Assembly: GCA_046719185.1 (NCBI GenBank)
Contig: JBDNDK010000001.1
Span: 1-50,316, forward strand
Length of the DNA: 50,316 bases
Reading direction: 5' to 3'
Source of the DNA: JBDNDK01 sp046719185
GTDB lineage: Bacteria > Armatimonadota > UBA5829
In this document: positions 36,544-45,253 of the stretch, in pieces
Position numbering within the stretch: the stretch's first letter is position 1
How the letters are laid out: each line of letters begins with the position of its first letter
Notes under the pieces: generated by a model
Told to the model about the DNA's origin: nothing
Database searches by the model: none
The model's input: the letters and a program-made list of their open reading frames with translations, nothing else
Translations under genes and position numbers: made by a program

Positions 36544-38712
36544 TTATTTTAACATTTTAAGGTCATATTTTTCTTCATATACAGTTAAATCATATTTTTT
36601 GCCATTAAAATGAATGCTTTTTATGGTGATTGAGTTCCAATCAATAGGTAGGCAAGGATTAACAAAAAGTTTGTTATTATTTGAAAGATATTCAAATTCT
36701 AATCCTGCAAACCCAAAAATTGTTGCTTTTATTGGTCCAGCAGCACCAGTGAGAAAAGTCATCACATCATTATATAGTGATGGTTTCTCATTGAAATTAT
36801 TAAATGGTCCTCTGAAATATGGCTTATAGCTTAGATGAAACTTTTCATAAGCATCAGCACAATTCCCTAATCTAGCCAATATCACAGAATGAGCAGATGG
36901 TGCCATAGCAGGTCCGCCTTTATGCACTTTTGGTGCATAATACTCATAAGTATTCTTATAAATTATCTTCATTTCCTCTTGTGTTTTTCCTGAAATTTTA
37001 TATTGTAATGGAAAAATCACAAGTTCAGTATCTGCTTGTTTTGCAGCAAGACCTTCATCATTATCATGAGCAACAAATCTTTGATTTTTTTCATCAAAGG
37101 GTATATACATTTTATTAGCAATCTCAACCCATCTTGGTGAAGGAGTCTGTCCGATAGTTTCAGCTGCTTTAGCTGCAATCAGCAAATTCAATTTTGCTAT
37201 CACATTTGTATATACAGAATTATTTACCATATCCCTGTTTTCATCTGGGGGCACAACTTCTAAAATTTCATATCTATCTTTATCTTCATTATATGTAACT
37301 TTGCTAACCCAATAATCTGCAGTTTCTTTAATGACATTATATCCTCTTTTTTTCAGCCATTCTTTATCTTTTGTGATTAAATAATACTGCCATTGGGCAA
37401 GGGCGATGTTTCCATTTATATGCCTTTCATGTCTATATACTAAGCCTTCTGGAGTTGCTTCAATTCCGGTAAATCCGCTTTCCCAAGCAAACTGTGCACC
37501 TTTGAATCCATCATTAACAGCATTTTGTCTTGCACCATCTAATGTTTTATATCTATATTCAACAATAGATTTTGCAAACTCCGGAAATTGCAACGCAATA
37601 GCATGAAATATCCACAAATCTGCATCCCAAAATATATGACCACTCCATCCATTGCTTGATAATCCTAGTGGTGGAATACTCCAATGCATATCCTCTCTAA
37701 CACTTTGAAGAATATAAAACATACAGCTGTTTATAGTCTGCTGATCTTTCTTCGGTCCATCTATTATAATTCTTCTTTCCCATATCTTATTCCATGCGGA
37801 AATGTGTTCTTCTTCTATATCTTCAATATTTATAGCAATTGCTTTTTCAAGCTCATTTTTTGCAGAAGAAACAGCAGTCTCTGAATTCATATCAACTGAA
37901 ATAGAAACTAAATATAATACTTTGAATCTTTTATTCTTTTCTGCTTTGATTGATATTCTGTCAATATAATCTTTTGATTTATCAGTATTATTAGATTGCA
38001 AGATGCTATCAGAATGGAAGAATGTGTATATAGCTAGATATAAATTACTTTCTTTTGTTTTCAACAGATGGCAAATATCATTTTCTATAACATCAAAGTA
38101 TGCAAATTTGCTTTTACCTTGCTCATCTAAATAGCTAGGCACATAAAAAGTAATATTACCATCAAAATTTGGCACAAAATCAAAAGTGATAAGAGCTATA
38201 TTTTTTCTTGCTCTTGAAACTATTATTTTTATTTCACCCTGTAAGGTTTGATTTTGATATCTATATGTGCATTTAGTTGTCAAAATGCCTTTTTTAATAT
38301 CAAGAGTTTGAGTATAGAATGATTTAGCATCAATTTGAAACAAAGCATCATCAGAATTAACATTATTGGTGATTCTTATATCACTCCAAGTGGGAATTGG
38401 AACTAGTGTTTCTTCATTATATAAACCTGCAACAAAGCACTGTAGTGGTTCATTCTTTTCAAAACCTAACCCAGAACCTTTTATTTGAGTAGATATATAT
38501 CCATTTGCCAGATATGTTCCATAATCAAAATCTGGTTTATCGGATAGTAATTGCCAAGGGTCATCAGTTGCTGGTCCTCTTTGCTCTGGAGTATTTGATT
38601 TAGTGTTGATATCTTGTTCTTTATCTTTTAGAGCGGATAAATAAACTATAACACTAGCAAATACGGACAGAAAAATTATTAACAAGACAATTTTATAAAA
38701 TCGATTGCTCAT
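36544..38712 (-). CDS. GH65-like glycosidase resembling animal PGGHG (ATHL1)
   Basis: A 722-aa protein with an N-terminal hydrophobic anchor or signal (YKIVLLIIFLSVFASVIVYL), so it acts outside the membrane. The (alpha/alpha)6 barrel has the three motifs I associate with PGGHG-type GH65: GHIFWDADLWIFH (about 358-370, second acidic residue of WDAD), EVVPPDENRD with E491 as likely acid, and FNEKPSLYNDVM with a third Glu near 641. AAKQADTELVIFPL also matches this group. PGGHG removes glucose from glucosyl-galactosyl-hydroxylysine of collagen. Bacterial homologues may cut other alpha-glucosides or be phosphorylases. The start ATG at 38712 overlaps the end of the methyltransferase gene by 20 bp and has AGGAAAG upstream. 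Confidence 0.78.
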   Translation of the reverse strand: MSNRFYKIVLLIIFLSVFASVIVYLSALKDKEQDINTKSNTPEQRGPATDDPWQLLSDKPDFDYGTYLANGYISTQIKGSGLGFEKNEPLQCFVAGLYNEETLVPIPTWSDIRITNNVNSDDALFQIDAKSFYTQTLDIKKGILTTKCTYRYQNQTLQGEIKIIVSRARKNIALITFDFVPNFDGNITFYVPSYLDEQGKSKFAYFDVIENDICHLLKTKESNLYLAIYTFFHSDSILQSNNTDKSKDYIDRISIKAEKNKRFKVLYLVSISVDMNSETAVSSAKNELEKAIAINIEDIEEEHISAWNKIWERRIIIDGPKKDQQTINSCMFYILQSVREDMHWSIPPLGLSSNGWSGHIFWDADLWIFHAIALQFPEFAKSIVEYRYKTLDGARQNAVNDGFKGAQFAWESGFTGIEATPEGLVYRHERHINGNIALAQWQYYLITKDKEWLKKRGYNVIKETADYWVSKVTYNEDKDRYEILEVVPPDENRDMVNNSVYTNVIAKLNLLIAAKAAETIGQTPSPRWVEIANKMYIPFDEKNQRFVAHDNDEGLAAKQADTELVIFPLQYKISGKTQEEMKIIYKNTYEYYAPKVHKGGPAMAPSAHSVILARLGNCADAYEKFHLSYKPYFRGPFNNFNEKPSLYNDVMTFLTGAAGPIKATIFGFAGLEFEYLSNNNKLFVNPCLPIDWNSITIKSIHFNGKKYDLTVYEEKYDLKMLK

Positions 38713-39451
38713 TATTTTCTTTCCTAGCTACAAAAAACACTCTATCAGATCTTCTGTTAGGTTTTTTGAATTTATAAGCATGGAATATATGAAGCACTTT
38801 AAATTTAGTTTCTCTTAGTATGTTTGATAACTCTTCAATTGTATAACCTTTTTGAACATGAACTTCTTTGAATTGCACCAATTCACCGTATTCATTTTCA
38901 GTTTCAAAAGTCATATTCACTCTGCAAATTCTAGTTGCATTATCCCACTCACTTCTCCATACATATCTAGGCAAATGATCTCTTGATAAATTTGCTTGAT
39001 CGAAGAAATGATGCTGAAGAGCATATATAGTATTTACATCAAAAATGAAAATTCCATTATCCACTAAATGCTGAGAGACTCTTTTTATTCCTTCTCTTAG
39101 TTTATTGATATCAGTAACATAATTTAGACTGTCAAATAAACTAATGGCAAGATCAAATTTTCTATCAATATTTAATTCTGCAACATCACTAACAAAATAT
39201 TCTGCCTTATGATCTTTATTTAAGGCAACAGCTATCATTTCTTTACTTATATCAAAACCGGTAACCTCATAACCTTTCTCTGCAAGCAATTCAGATACAT
39301 TACCAGTCCCGCAAGCAACATCAAGAATTGTTTTTGGTTCATAATCAACCATCAGCAATAGGTCTTCTAAATATTTAACCCAAAAACTATAAGGAACTCC
39401 GCTCATAAGTTTGTCATAATGAGGAGCTACAAGATTAAATTGAGATTCCAT
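38693..39451 (-). CDS. Class I SAM-dependent methyltransferase
   Basis: A 252-aa protein with motif I ILDVACGTGNVSELLAEKGY (about 42-61), motif II VTGFDISKEMI and DLAISLFDSLNYV as motif IV. This is the common small-molecule methyltransferase type. The substrate is unknown. The C-terminal half (MTFETENEYGELVQFKEVHVQKGY, split here) is typical of the group annotated simply as 'class I SAM methyltransferase'. The Shine-Dalgarno before the ATG at 39451 is weak. It overlaps the GH65 gene and probably heads that operon. Confidence 0.88.
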   Translation of the reverse strand: MESQFNLVAPHYDKLMSGVPYSFWVKYLEDLLLMVDYEPKTILDVACGTGNVSELLAEKGYEVTGFDISKEMIAVALNKDHKAEYFVSDVAELNIDRKFDLAISLFDSLNYVTDINKLREGIKRVSQHLVDNGIFIFDVNTIYALQHHFFDQANLSRDHLPRYVWRSEWDNATRICRVNMTFETENEYGELVQFKEVHVQKGYTIEELSNILRETKFKVLHIFHAYKFKKPNRRSDRVFFVARKENNEQSIL

Positions 39452-39528
39452 TCAGCATTTCATCCATTCAAATTATTTAATATTAGATGATATTATACTA
39501 TAAAACAGAGGTTGAGTTTATGAGGTTT

Positions 39529-40113
39529 TTACTTTTCCCATTCTATGTGACCATTGATATTATATTTCTCATATGTTTTGAGAATGTCTTCACAGAATGA
39601 CTTTAGTTCTTGATTGTTTTCTTTTTTTGCTAGTTCATAAAGTCTTATAAACATTTTTTTGCTTGTTTCTGTCTGATTTAGATTTTTCTTTATGAAATTG
39701 TGTTGGGCACATAATGTTTGTCCATTTTCTATTTCAGCTTTTCCACCAAGCGATCTTGGTTTTATATGGTCAATATGTAGCTCTACACCATCAATTTTGC
39801 CTTTGCCACAAATTACACACTTGTAATTATCTCTTTTTAGTATTTGTCTTTTTTGTTCGTCGCTGAAATCTTCAAGATGGTTTGTTATTTCCATATTAGG
39901 ATCATATTTATAGATCCCTTTGGCTACTTTTATAAGTTTTCCATTTTCATGTAGTTTTCTTATGCTTCTCCAAGTATCTCTGGGTTTTCTTCCGTATAAT
40001 TTTAAATAATGTTCTTCAACCCAGTCTACAACGGGTCCATGTTGTATATCTTGATTGGGATGTTTTGTAAAATATTCTATAACCAAATCCTCTATACTCT
40101 TTTTCTTTTCCAT
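39529..40113 (-). CDS. HNH endonuclease, probable restriction enzyme partner
   Basis: A 194-aa protein. Residues 1-75 look like a winged-helix DNA-binding region (VVDWVEEHYLKLYGRKPRDT). The C-terminal HNH nuclease has zinc cysteines in C99-V-I-C102, the catalytic pair D115-H116 in LHIDHIKPRSLGG, N130 and C135..H138 (TLCAQHNFIKKN). The complete motif suggests an active nuclease. It begins two bases after the DNA methyltransferase stop, so the two form one operon, typical of a type II restriction-modification system in which the methylase protects the host. The recognition site cannot be read from sequence. Confidence 0.85.
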   Translation of the reverse strand: MEKKKSIEDLVIEYFTKHPNQDIQHGPVVDWVEEHYLKLYGRKPRDTWRSIRKLHENGKLIKVAKGIYKYDPNMEITNHLEDFSDEQKRQILKRDNYKCVICGKGKIDGVELHIDHIKPRSLGGKAEIENGQTLCAQHNFIKKNLNQTETSKKMFIRLYELAKKENNQELKSFCEDILKTYEKYNINGHIEWEK

Positions 40114-40115
40114 AT

Positions 40116-40922
40116 TTAAAAGTTTATCCTTTGTTGATAAAAATGAGCTTCAGTTTTTATTCTTTTTATAGCAAGATTACAGTATTCAGAATCAATATCA
40201 ATTCCTATTGCTTTTCTGTTTGATAATGAAGCTGCAATAAGAGTTGTTCCACTGCCCATAAAGGGGTCCATTATAACATCATCTACAAAACTAAATAATT
40301 TTATACATCTCATTGGAAGATTTATAGGGAATGGTGCAGGATGTCCTATTCTTTTCTTACTTTCACCAGAAAATGTCCACAAACCATTTGTCCATTCCAT
40401 AAACTCACTTTTTGTTATATCTGATTTCAGGCTACCAGAAGTTTTTTTCCAGTTATCTTTATATAGCACAACAATAGTTTCAACTGGAGCAATAACATAA
40501 GGTGCACTAGCAGAAAGCCATGAACCCCAAGCCGTTCTTCTTGATATATTACCTTCATTCCAGATAATTGTTGAGTGATATTTAAATCCAACTGATTTTG
40601 CAATGGAAGTAATATCCGCACAAACAGATTGCTGTCCTCCCTTGTTTTTGTCAAGAGGTATATTTAGGCAAAATCTACCGTCATTTTTTAACATTTTATA
40701 GCATTGTTTTAGCCATAATGTTGTGAATTCAAGATAATCTTCATAACACTCAGCATCATCATGTGAATTATAATGAATATCCACATTATAAGGTGGTGAA
40801 GTAATGATTAAATCAATAGATTCATCATTAATATCTTTAATTGTAAGAATATCATCATTATAGATTAATATATCCTTATCATTGAAAACTAAATTCACAT
40901 TTTGTCTCTCTTCCAAGAGCAT
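40116..40922 (-). CDS. Beta-class DNA methyltransferase (N6-adenine or N4-cytosine)
   Basis: A 268-aa protein with catalytic motif IV TSPPYN (41-46) near the N-terminus and SAM-binding motif I DPFMGSGTTLIAA (about 216-228) near the C-terminus. The order IV before I defines the beta class. The 'SPPY' version occurs in both N4-cytosine and some N6-adenine enzymes, so the base is undecided. Other distinctive parts are FCLNIPLDKNKGGQQSV and IWNEGNISRRTAWGSW, typical of DpnA-like enzymes. The ATG at 40922 has GGAG eight bases upstream. With the HNH gene it makes a two-gene R-M operon. Confidence 0.92.
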   Translation of the reverse strand: MLLEERQNVNLVFNDKDILIYNDDILTIKDINDESIDLIITSPPYNVDIHYNSHDDAECYEDYLEFTTLWLKQCYKMLKNDGRFCLNIPLDKNKGGQQSVCADITSIAKSVGFKYHSTIIWNEGNISRRTAWGSWLSASAPYVIAPVETIVVLYKDNWKKTSGSLKSDITKSEFMEWTNGLWTFSGESKKRIGHPAPFPINLPMRCIKLFSFVDDVIMDPFMGSGTTLIAASLSNRKAIGIDIDSEYCNLAIKRIKTEAHFYQQRINF

Positions 40923-41013
40923 ATGTATTACTCCAAAAAATATTATTCAATTGAATTATATCAAATTTACATTGTGATGATTAGACATTATATAAATATA
41001 GCAAAAAAACCTT

Positions 41014-41042
41014 CCGTACAATGCTTTATGTTATGCTATAAT
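41014..41042 (+). promoter_or_regulatory. Extended -10 promoter of the YhaO/YhaN-like operon
   Basis: TGCTATAAT at 41034-41042 is a perfect extended -10. The -35 region (around 41014) is poor. Transcription would start about 60 bp before the ATG at 41113. Confidence 0.5.
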
Positions 41043-41112
41043 ATGCAAGGTTACAATAATATCAATAATTAATATAAATTATACCATTTGAAAACTAGAA
41101 TTGTGAGGGTGT

Positions 41113-42375
41113 ATGCTGAAACTATTGTGTGCTGGAGATTTGCATTTAGGAAGAAGATCAAGCAGAACTCAAAATGATGATGTATCAATTTCTTCATCAC
41201 ACACATGGCTTGAGTGTGTGGAATATGCAATAAAAAATGAAGTTTCTGCTGTTTTGCTTGCAGGTGACATTATTGATGAAAGCAATAAATTTTTTGAGGC
41301 ATTTGGTCCGCTTGAGAAAGGCATAGAAACTCTTAGAAAATATAATATCCCAGTGATTGCTGTTTCGGGGAATCATGATTGGGATTCAATTAAAAGCTTT
41401 GTCAATGGTTTAAATTTAGACAATTTTCATATTCTTGGAATAGATGGTAAATGGGATAATTATAAGATATCCAAAGATGGAAATATCATTGTTAGTGTTT
41501 GGGGTAAAAGCTTCATTTCAAAATATCAAGACAACTCACCAATTCAGAACCTACCTAGTATTCAGCCAGAAGGTGTTCCTATTATAGGTTTGCTTCACAC
41601 AGATGTTGGAGCAAAAAACAGTGTTTATGCAGGTGTTGATAGAAATGAATTACAAAATAAAGGTTTTAATCTCTGGGTAACTGGTCATATTCATCAGCCA
41701 AGTTTTGAAGATAACATATTAATTTGCGGTTCACTTCATGCACTTGACCCTAGTGAAGAAGGCAAAAGAGGCTGTTGGATAATAGAAATTGATGAAAATA
41801 ATAATATAACAAGTAAGCATATACCTCTAAGTTCAGTTGAATATCACAATGTAAATATAGATTTGTCACAAGCTCAAGGTATAGATAATATTAGAAGCAT
41901 AATAGCTAGGGAAATAAGAGACTATACAACAAAAATCATACAAAAAAATATTAATCTCAAATATGCAGTTTATAGAATATCATTAGTATCCAGAACACCT
42001 GCATATAAAGATGTTAATCTTGCTATAAAAGAGTTAGATAAAGAGCCTATTAGTATTCACATATCAGATTGCACCGTTGTGATAGATAAAATATACAACA
42101 ACACAAAGCCATTATTAAATCTTGATGAAATATCTCAGGGTGTGGGTGTAACAGCATTTCTTGCAAAATTGATATTAGATATTGAATCAGGTATCAATTC
42201 AGAAGAGATGTTATCGCTTTTATCAAAGACTAATGATAATGTTGCATCATTGATTTCTCAAAGAAATGCAGAAGATTTTGATTTTAGGCAATTAGATCAA
42301 GATGATTTGAAAGAAATAATATGTGCAAAAGGTTATGAATTATTAGATTCACTGATAATGCAGGTGAAAAAATGA
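41113..42375 (+). CDS. SbcD/YhaO-like metallophosphoesterase (DNA exonuclease subunit)
   Basis: A 420-aa protein of the Mre11/SbcD family. The phosphoesterase motifs are GDLHLG (8-13), AGDIID (about 49-54), SGNHDWD (about 85-91) and TGHIHQP (about 190-197), enough for a two-metal nuclease site. In the family this subunit forms a complex with an SMC-like ATPase and cuts DNA ends or hairpins. Its pairing with an ATPase containing membrane helices fits the YhaO/YhaN subgroup better than SbcCD. The ATG at 41113 has GAGGGTG before it. The stop overlaps the next start (ATGA). Confidence 0.88.
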   Translation: MLKLLCAGDLHLGRRSSRTQNDDVSISSSHTWLECVEYAIKNEVSAVLLAGDIIDESNKFFEAFGPLEKGIETLRKYNIPVIAVSGNHDWDSIKSFVNGLNLDNFHILGIDGKWDNYKISKDGNIIVSVWGKSFISKYQDNSPIQNLPSIQPEGVPIIGLLHTDVGAKNSVYAGVDRNELQNKGFNLWVTGHIHQPSFEDNILICGSLHALDPSEEGKRGCWIIEIDENNNITSKHIPLSSVEYHNVNIDLSQAQGIDNIRSIIAREIRDYTTKIIQKNINLKYAVYRISLVSRTPAYKDVNLAIKELDKEPISIHISDCTVVIDKIYNNTKPLLNLDEISQGVGVTAFLAKLILDIESGINSEEMLSLLSKTNDNVASLISQRNAEDFDFRQLDQDDLKEIICAKGYELLDSLIMQVKK

Positions 42376-45167
42376 GCAAAAAATGTTTGTATTTTAAAAA
42401 TATAAAAATTATAAATATGCCAGGTTTTGAAAATAACAATGGATTTGATATAGATGGTTTAGTTGATGGGATAAATATAATCTATGGACCAAATGCATCA
42501 GGTAAAACTACAACTGCAAAATCATTAGTATCAATTCTTTGGCCAAAACTATTGAATAACAAAGATTCAATGCTATCTGCTGAAATGATACTTGATAATA
42601 AAAAAATAAAAACAGACTTAAAATCTGGAAAAGTTGATTGTTATATTGACGGTGAAAAATCAAATTTGCCTCTGTATCCATCAGAACAGTATTCTTCAAG
42701 ATATTGGCTTGACTTAAATACACTTATGACTGGAAATAATAATGAATTTGCAAAAGCAATTGCAAATGAATCTGCCGGTGGTTATGACATAAAAGCTGCA
42801 ACTAAAAGTCTTGGATATACATTAAAGCCATCTAATCCAAGAGGTTTAAAAACCGAGCTTAGTAATATAAAAGCAAAGATAAAAAAAATATCAAATCAAG
42901 AAAAGGCAAAAATTAACTTATTAAATGAACTTGAAGCTCTTAAATTGGCTGTATCAAGTGAAGATGAAGATAAAAAAAGGGTTAGACAATTTGAGAAAAT
43001 TAAAGAATACAAATACAGAAAAAAACAACTTGATATAGTTGAAATAGAGCTCAAATCATATCCTGATATATGTGAAAAATTAGTTGGTAATGAAGACAAA
43101 CAGCTTGAGGAGCTAAATCAGAAAATTGATGATCATAATAAGTTTATTGAGAGGGCAAAATTAGAAATTGAGAGAAATTCAAATGAAAAATCAATGCTTT
43201 CAATTCAAAAAAGTCCAGAAATAACTGAAATTGAAACACTTAGAAACTTAAATAATTCATTAATTGATATTAAAAGTAAAATTGAATTACAGCATAGAGA
43301 AATATCAAATTATCAAAATGAAAAAAACAACGCTAAAAAGAGGCTTCCTCTCAAAATTGATCCTGAAAAACTTGATACATTTAATTCAGACAGTACAGAA
43401 ATCTTAGGCAGGTTTATAAGAAGAGATGAGAAAATTAGATCTAAGTTTGATGCATATAATCAGATAGAAAAGTGGATTGGAACCGAGAAATCATCACAGG
43501 ATTTATCAAAGATAAGAAGATGTATAGATTTATTAATTGATTGGTTTTCTGAAAATATTATTTCTGCATCAGGTTACAATAAAGTAAATTTAATTTATGC
43601 ACTACTTGCTGGATTATTTTGGGGACTTGGTATATTAGCAGGTTATTTGATTAACCCAATTTATTTTATAACACTTCTATTTTCTATAGTTTTTCTTATT
43701 CTGATTAAAAAACCTCAGCCAGCATCAACCAGAAGAGTTGATATACAAAATGAGTATGAAAATCTAAATGTATCTCTTCCGGAAAGATGGGAAAAAGATA
43801 GTGTAAAAACCCATTTTTTTGATATTCAAGCAAAATATTCAGATCTTCAATTTATTAATGCAAAAGCAGACTATTTGAAAAATATATCAAATGAATTAAA
43901 CTGTCTTAACAATGAAATAAATCAGCTAAACATCGATAAAAATGAAATTTTAGATAAAATAGGAATAATGCCGGAGATGAGTGATGATGAATACTCCTTA
44001 TTTGTTATGTTGACAAATATCATCAAATGGCAAGAAGCAAATGACAAACTTGATTTTGCAGAAAATAAGTTGAGAGATCTCATAATAAAACAAAAAAATA
44101 TTACTACACAAATTAATGAGATACTTATGAAATACAATCAAAATGAAGTAGGTTCTTCTGATGACGCTGGATCTGCTATAGAAAGATTAGCCTCAGAAAA
44201 AATTAGATTTGATGAAGTTACTAGTCAGATAAATAGACTTAATGAAGATATAAAAAGAGAGGAAAAATCTCTTAATGATTCTGTTCAAAAGAAAAAGAAA
44301 TTATTTGAAAATATTGGCATTGCATTAAATGATGAAAGATCATTATATGATGCTCTAAATCAATATAAAAATTATCAGCAAACAAAGAAAAACTATAATA
44401 ATATTCTAGCAGTATATAATCAATCACAGAATGAAATTGAAGATTTTAAAGAGCTATCAGATTTATCTGATGAGGAAATTGAGAGCCACATAGAAAGATA
44501 TGAACGCAGAATTGATAGCCATAAAGAGAAACATCAAAAAATTGGTGAGCTGATAAACACTATAAATAGTGCAAAAATTAGTAAAGAATTGGAACAAGCA
44601 TTAGATATAGAAATTAATGCAAAAGACAAACTTACAAAGCTGCTTGATAATGATATAGAGTCGGTTGTGGGACAGACACTAGCAGATTTTGTTGAGTTAA
44701 ACAGCAGAAGTAAAGACCTTCCAAAGGTATTTGAAAATGCAAACTGTATCTTTCAAAAGATAACTGATAATAGGTATGAGTTAGAAATAGATTACACTAA
44801 TTCTGAATTAGATTTTAAGGCTCTGGATAAAGAAGTAGATAAATTTAAAAACATTAATGAATTATCAACTGGCACAAGGGTTCAGTTGTTACTTTCTGTT
44901 AGACTTGGTTTTATAGAAGAGCAAGAAACAGAATTATCTTTGCCATTGATATTAGATGAAGTTTTAGCAGTTAGTGATGAAAAAAGAGCAAAAGAAATTA
45001 TGGATTTTATCTTAGATGTTGCTAAAAGAAATAGGCAGATAATATATTTCACAACTCAATTAGAAGAAGCAAAGAAATGGAGTGAATATCTTGAATCTGT
45101 TGGATATAACAATTATTCCATAAAAGATATGAATAATATTAAGCGATATCAATCTTTATTTGTTTGA
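42372..45167 (+). CDS. SbcC/YhaN-like SMC-family ATPase with central membrane hairpin
   Basis: A 931-aa protein. Walker A is GPNASGKT (39-46). Long coiled coils fill about 160-390 and 480-780. Two membrane helices (about 406-443: LIYALLAGLFWGLGILAGYL...) lie between them in the place where SbcC/Rad50 has its zinc hook, which is the mark of YhaN-type proteins. The signature region ELSTGTRVQLLLSVRLG (about 836-852) and Walker B LPLILDEVLA (about 857-866) close the head. With the upstream nuclease (4-bp overlap) it should form a DNA-processing complex attached to the membrane. It is divergent from the R-M operon, suggesting a small defence/repair island. Confidence 0.88.
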   Translation: MSKKCLYFKNIKIINMPGFENNNGFDIDGLVDGINIIYGPNASGKTTTAKSLVSILWPKLLNNKDSMLSAEMILDNKKIKTDLKSGKVDCYIDGEKSNLPLYPSEQYSSRYWLDLNTLMTGNNNEFAKAIANESAGGYDIKAATKSLGYTLKPSNPRGLKTELSNIKAKIKKISNQEKAKINLLNELEALKLAVSSEDEDKKRVRQFEKIKEYKYRKKQLDIVEIELKSYPDICEKLVGNEDKQLEELNQKIDDHNKFIERAKLEIERNSNEKSMLSIQKSPEITEIETLRNLNNSLIDIKSKIELQHREISNYQNEKNNAKKRLPLKIDPEKLDTFNSDSTEILGRFIRRDEKIRSKFDAYNQIEKWIGTEKSSQDLSKIRRCIDLLIDWFSENIISASGYNKVNLIYALLAGLFWGLGILAGYLINPIYFITLLFSIVFLILIKKPQPASTRRVDIQNEYENLNVSLPERWEKDSVKTHFFDIQAKYSDLQFINAKADYLKNISNELNCLNNEINQLNIDKNEILDKIGIMPEMSDDEYSLFVMLTNIIKWQEANDKLDFAENKLRDLIIKQKNITTQINEILMKYNQNEVGSSDDAGSAIERLASEKIRFDEVTSQINRLNEDIKREEKSLNDSVQKKKKLFENIGIALNDERSLYDALNQYKNYQQTKKNYNNILAVYNQSQNEIEDFKELSDLSDEEIESHIERYERRIDSHKEKHQKIGELINTINSAKISKELEQALDIEINAKDKLTKLLDNDIESVVGQTLADFVELNSRSKDLPKVFENANCIFQKITDNRYELEIDYTNSELDFKALDKEVDKFKNINELSTGTRVQLLLSVRLGFIEEQETELSLPLILDEVLAVSDEKRAKEIMDFILDVAKRNRQIIYFTTQLEEAKKWSEYLESVGYNNYSIKDMNNIKRYQSLFV

Positions 45168-45253
45168 GTTTTGTAATAAATATTCTCACAAAGAATAACA
45201 AATATGCTATCATCATACAAATAATTTGACTGTAAAAGATGGGAGTTATACTG

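Noticed and set aside
42372..45167. Classical SbcC with zinc hook
   Set aside because: No CxxC hook lies between the coiled coils; two membrane helices are there instead, so the YhaN-like label is preferred.
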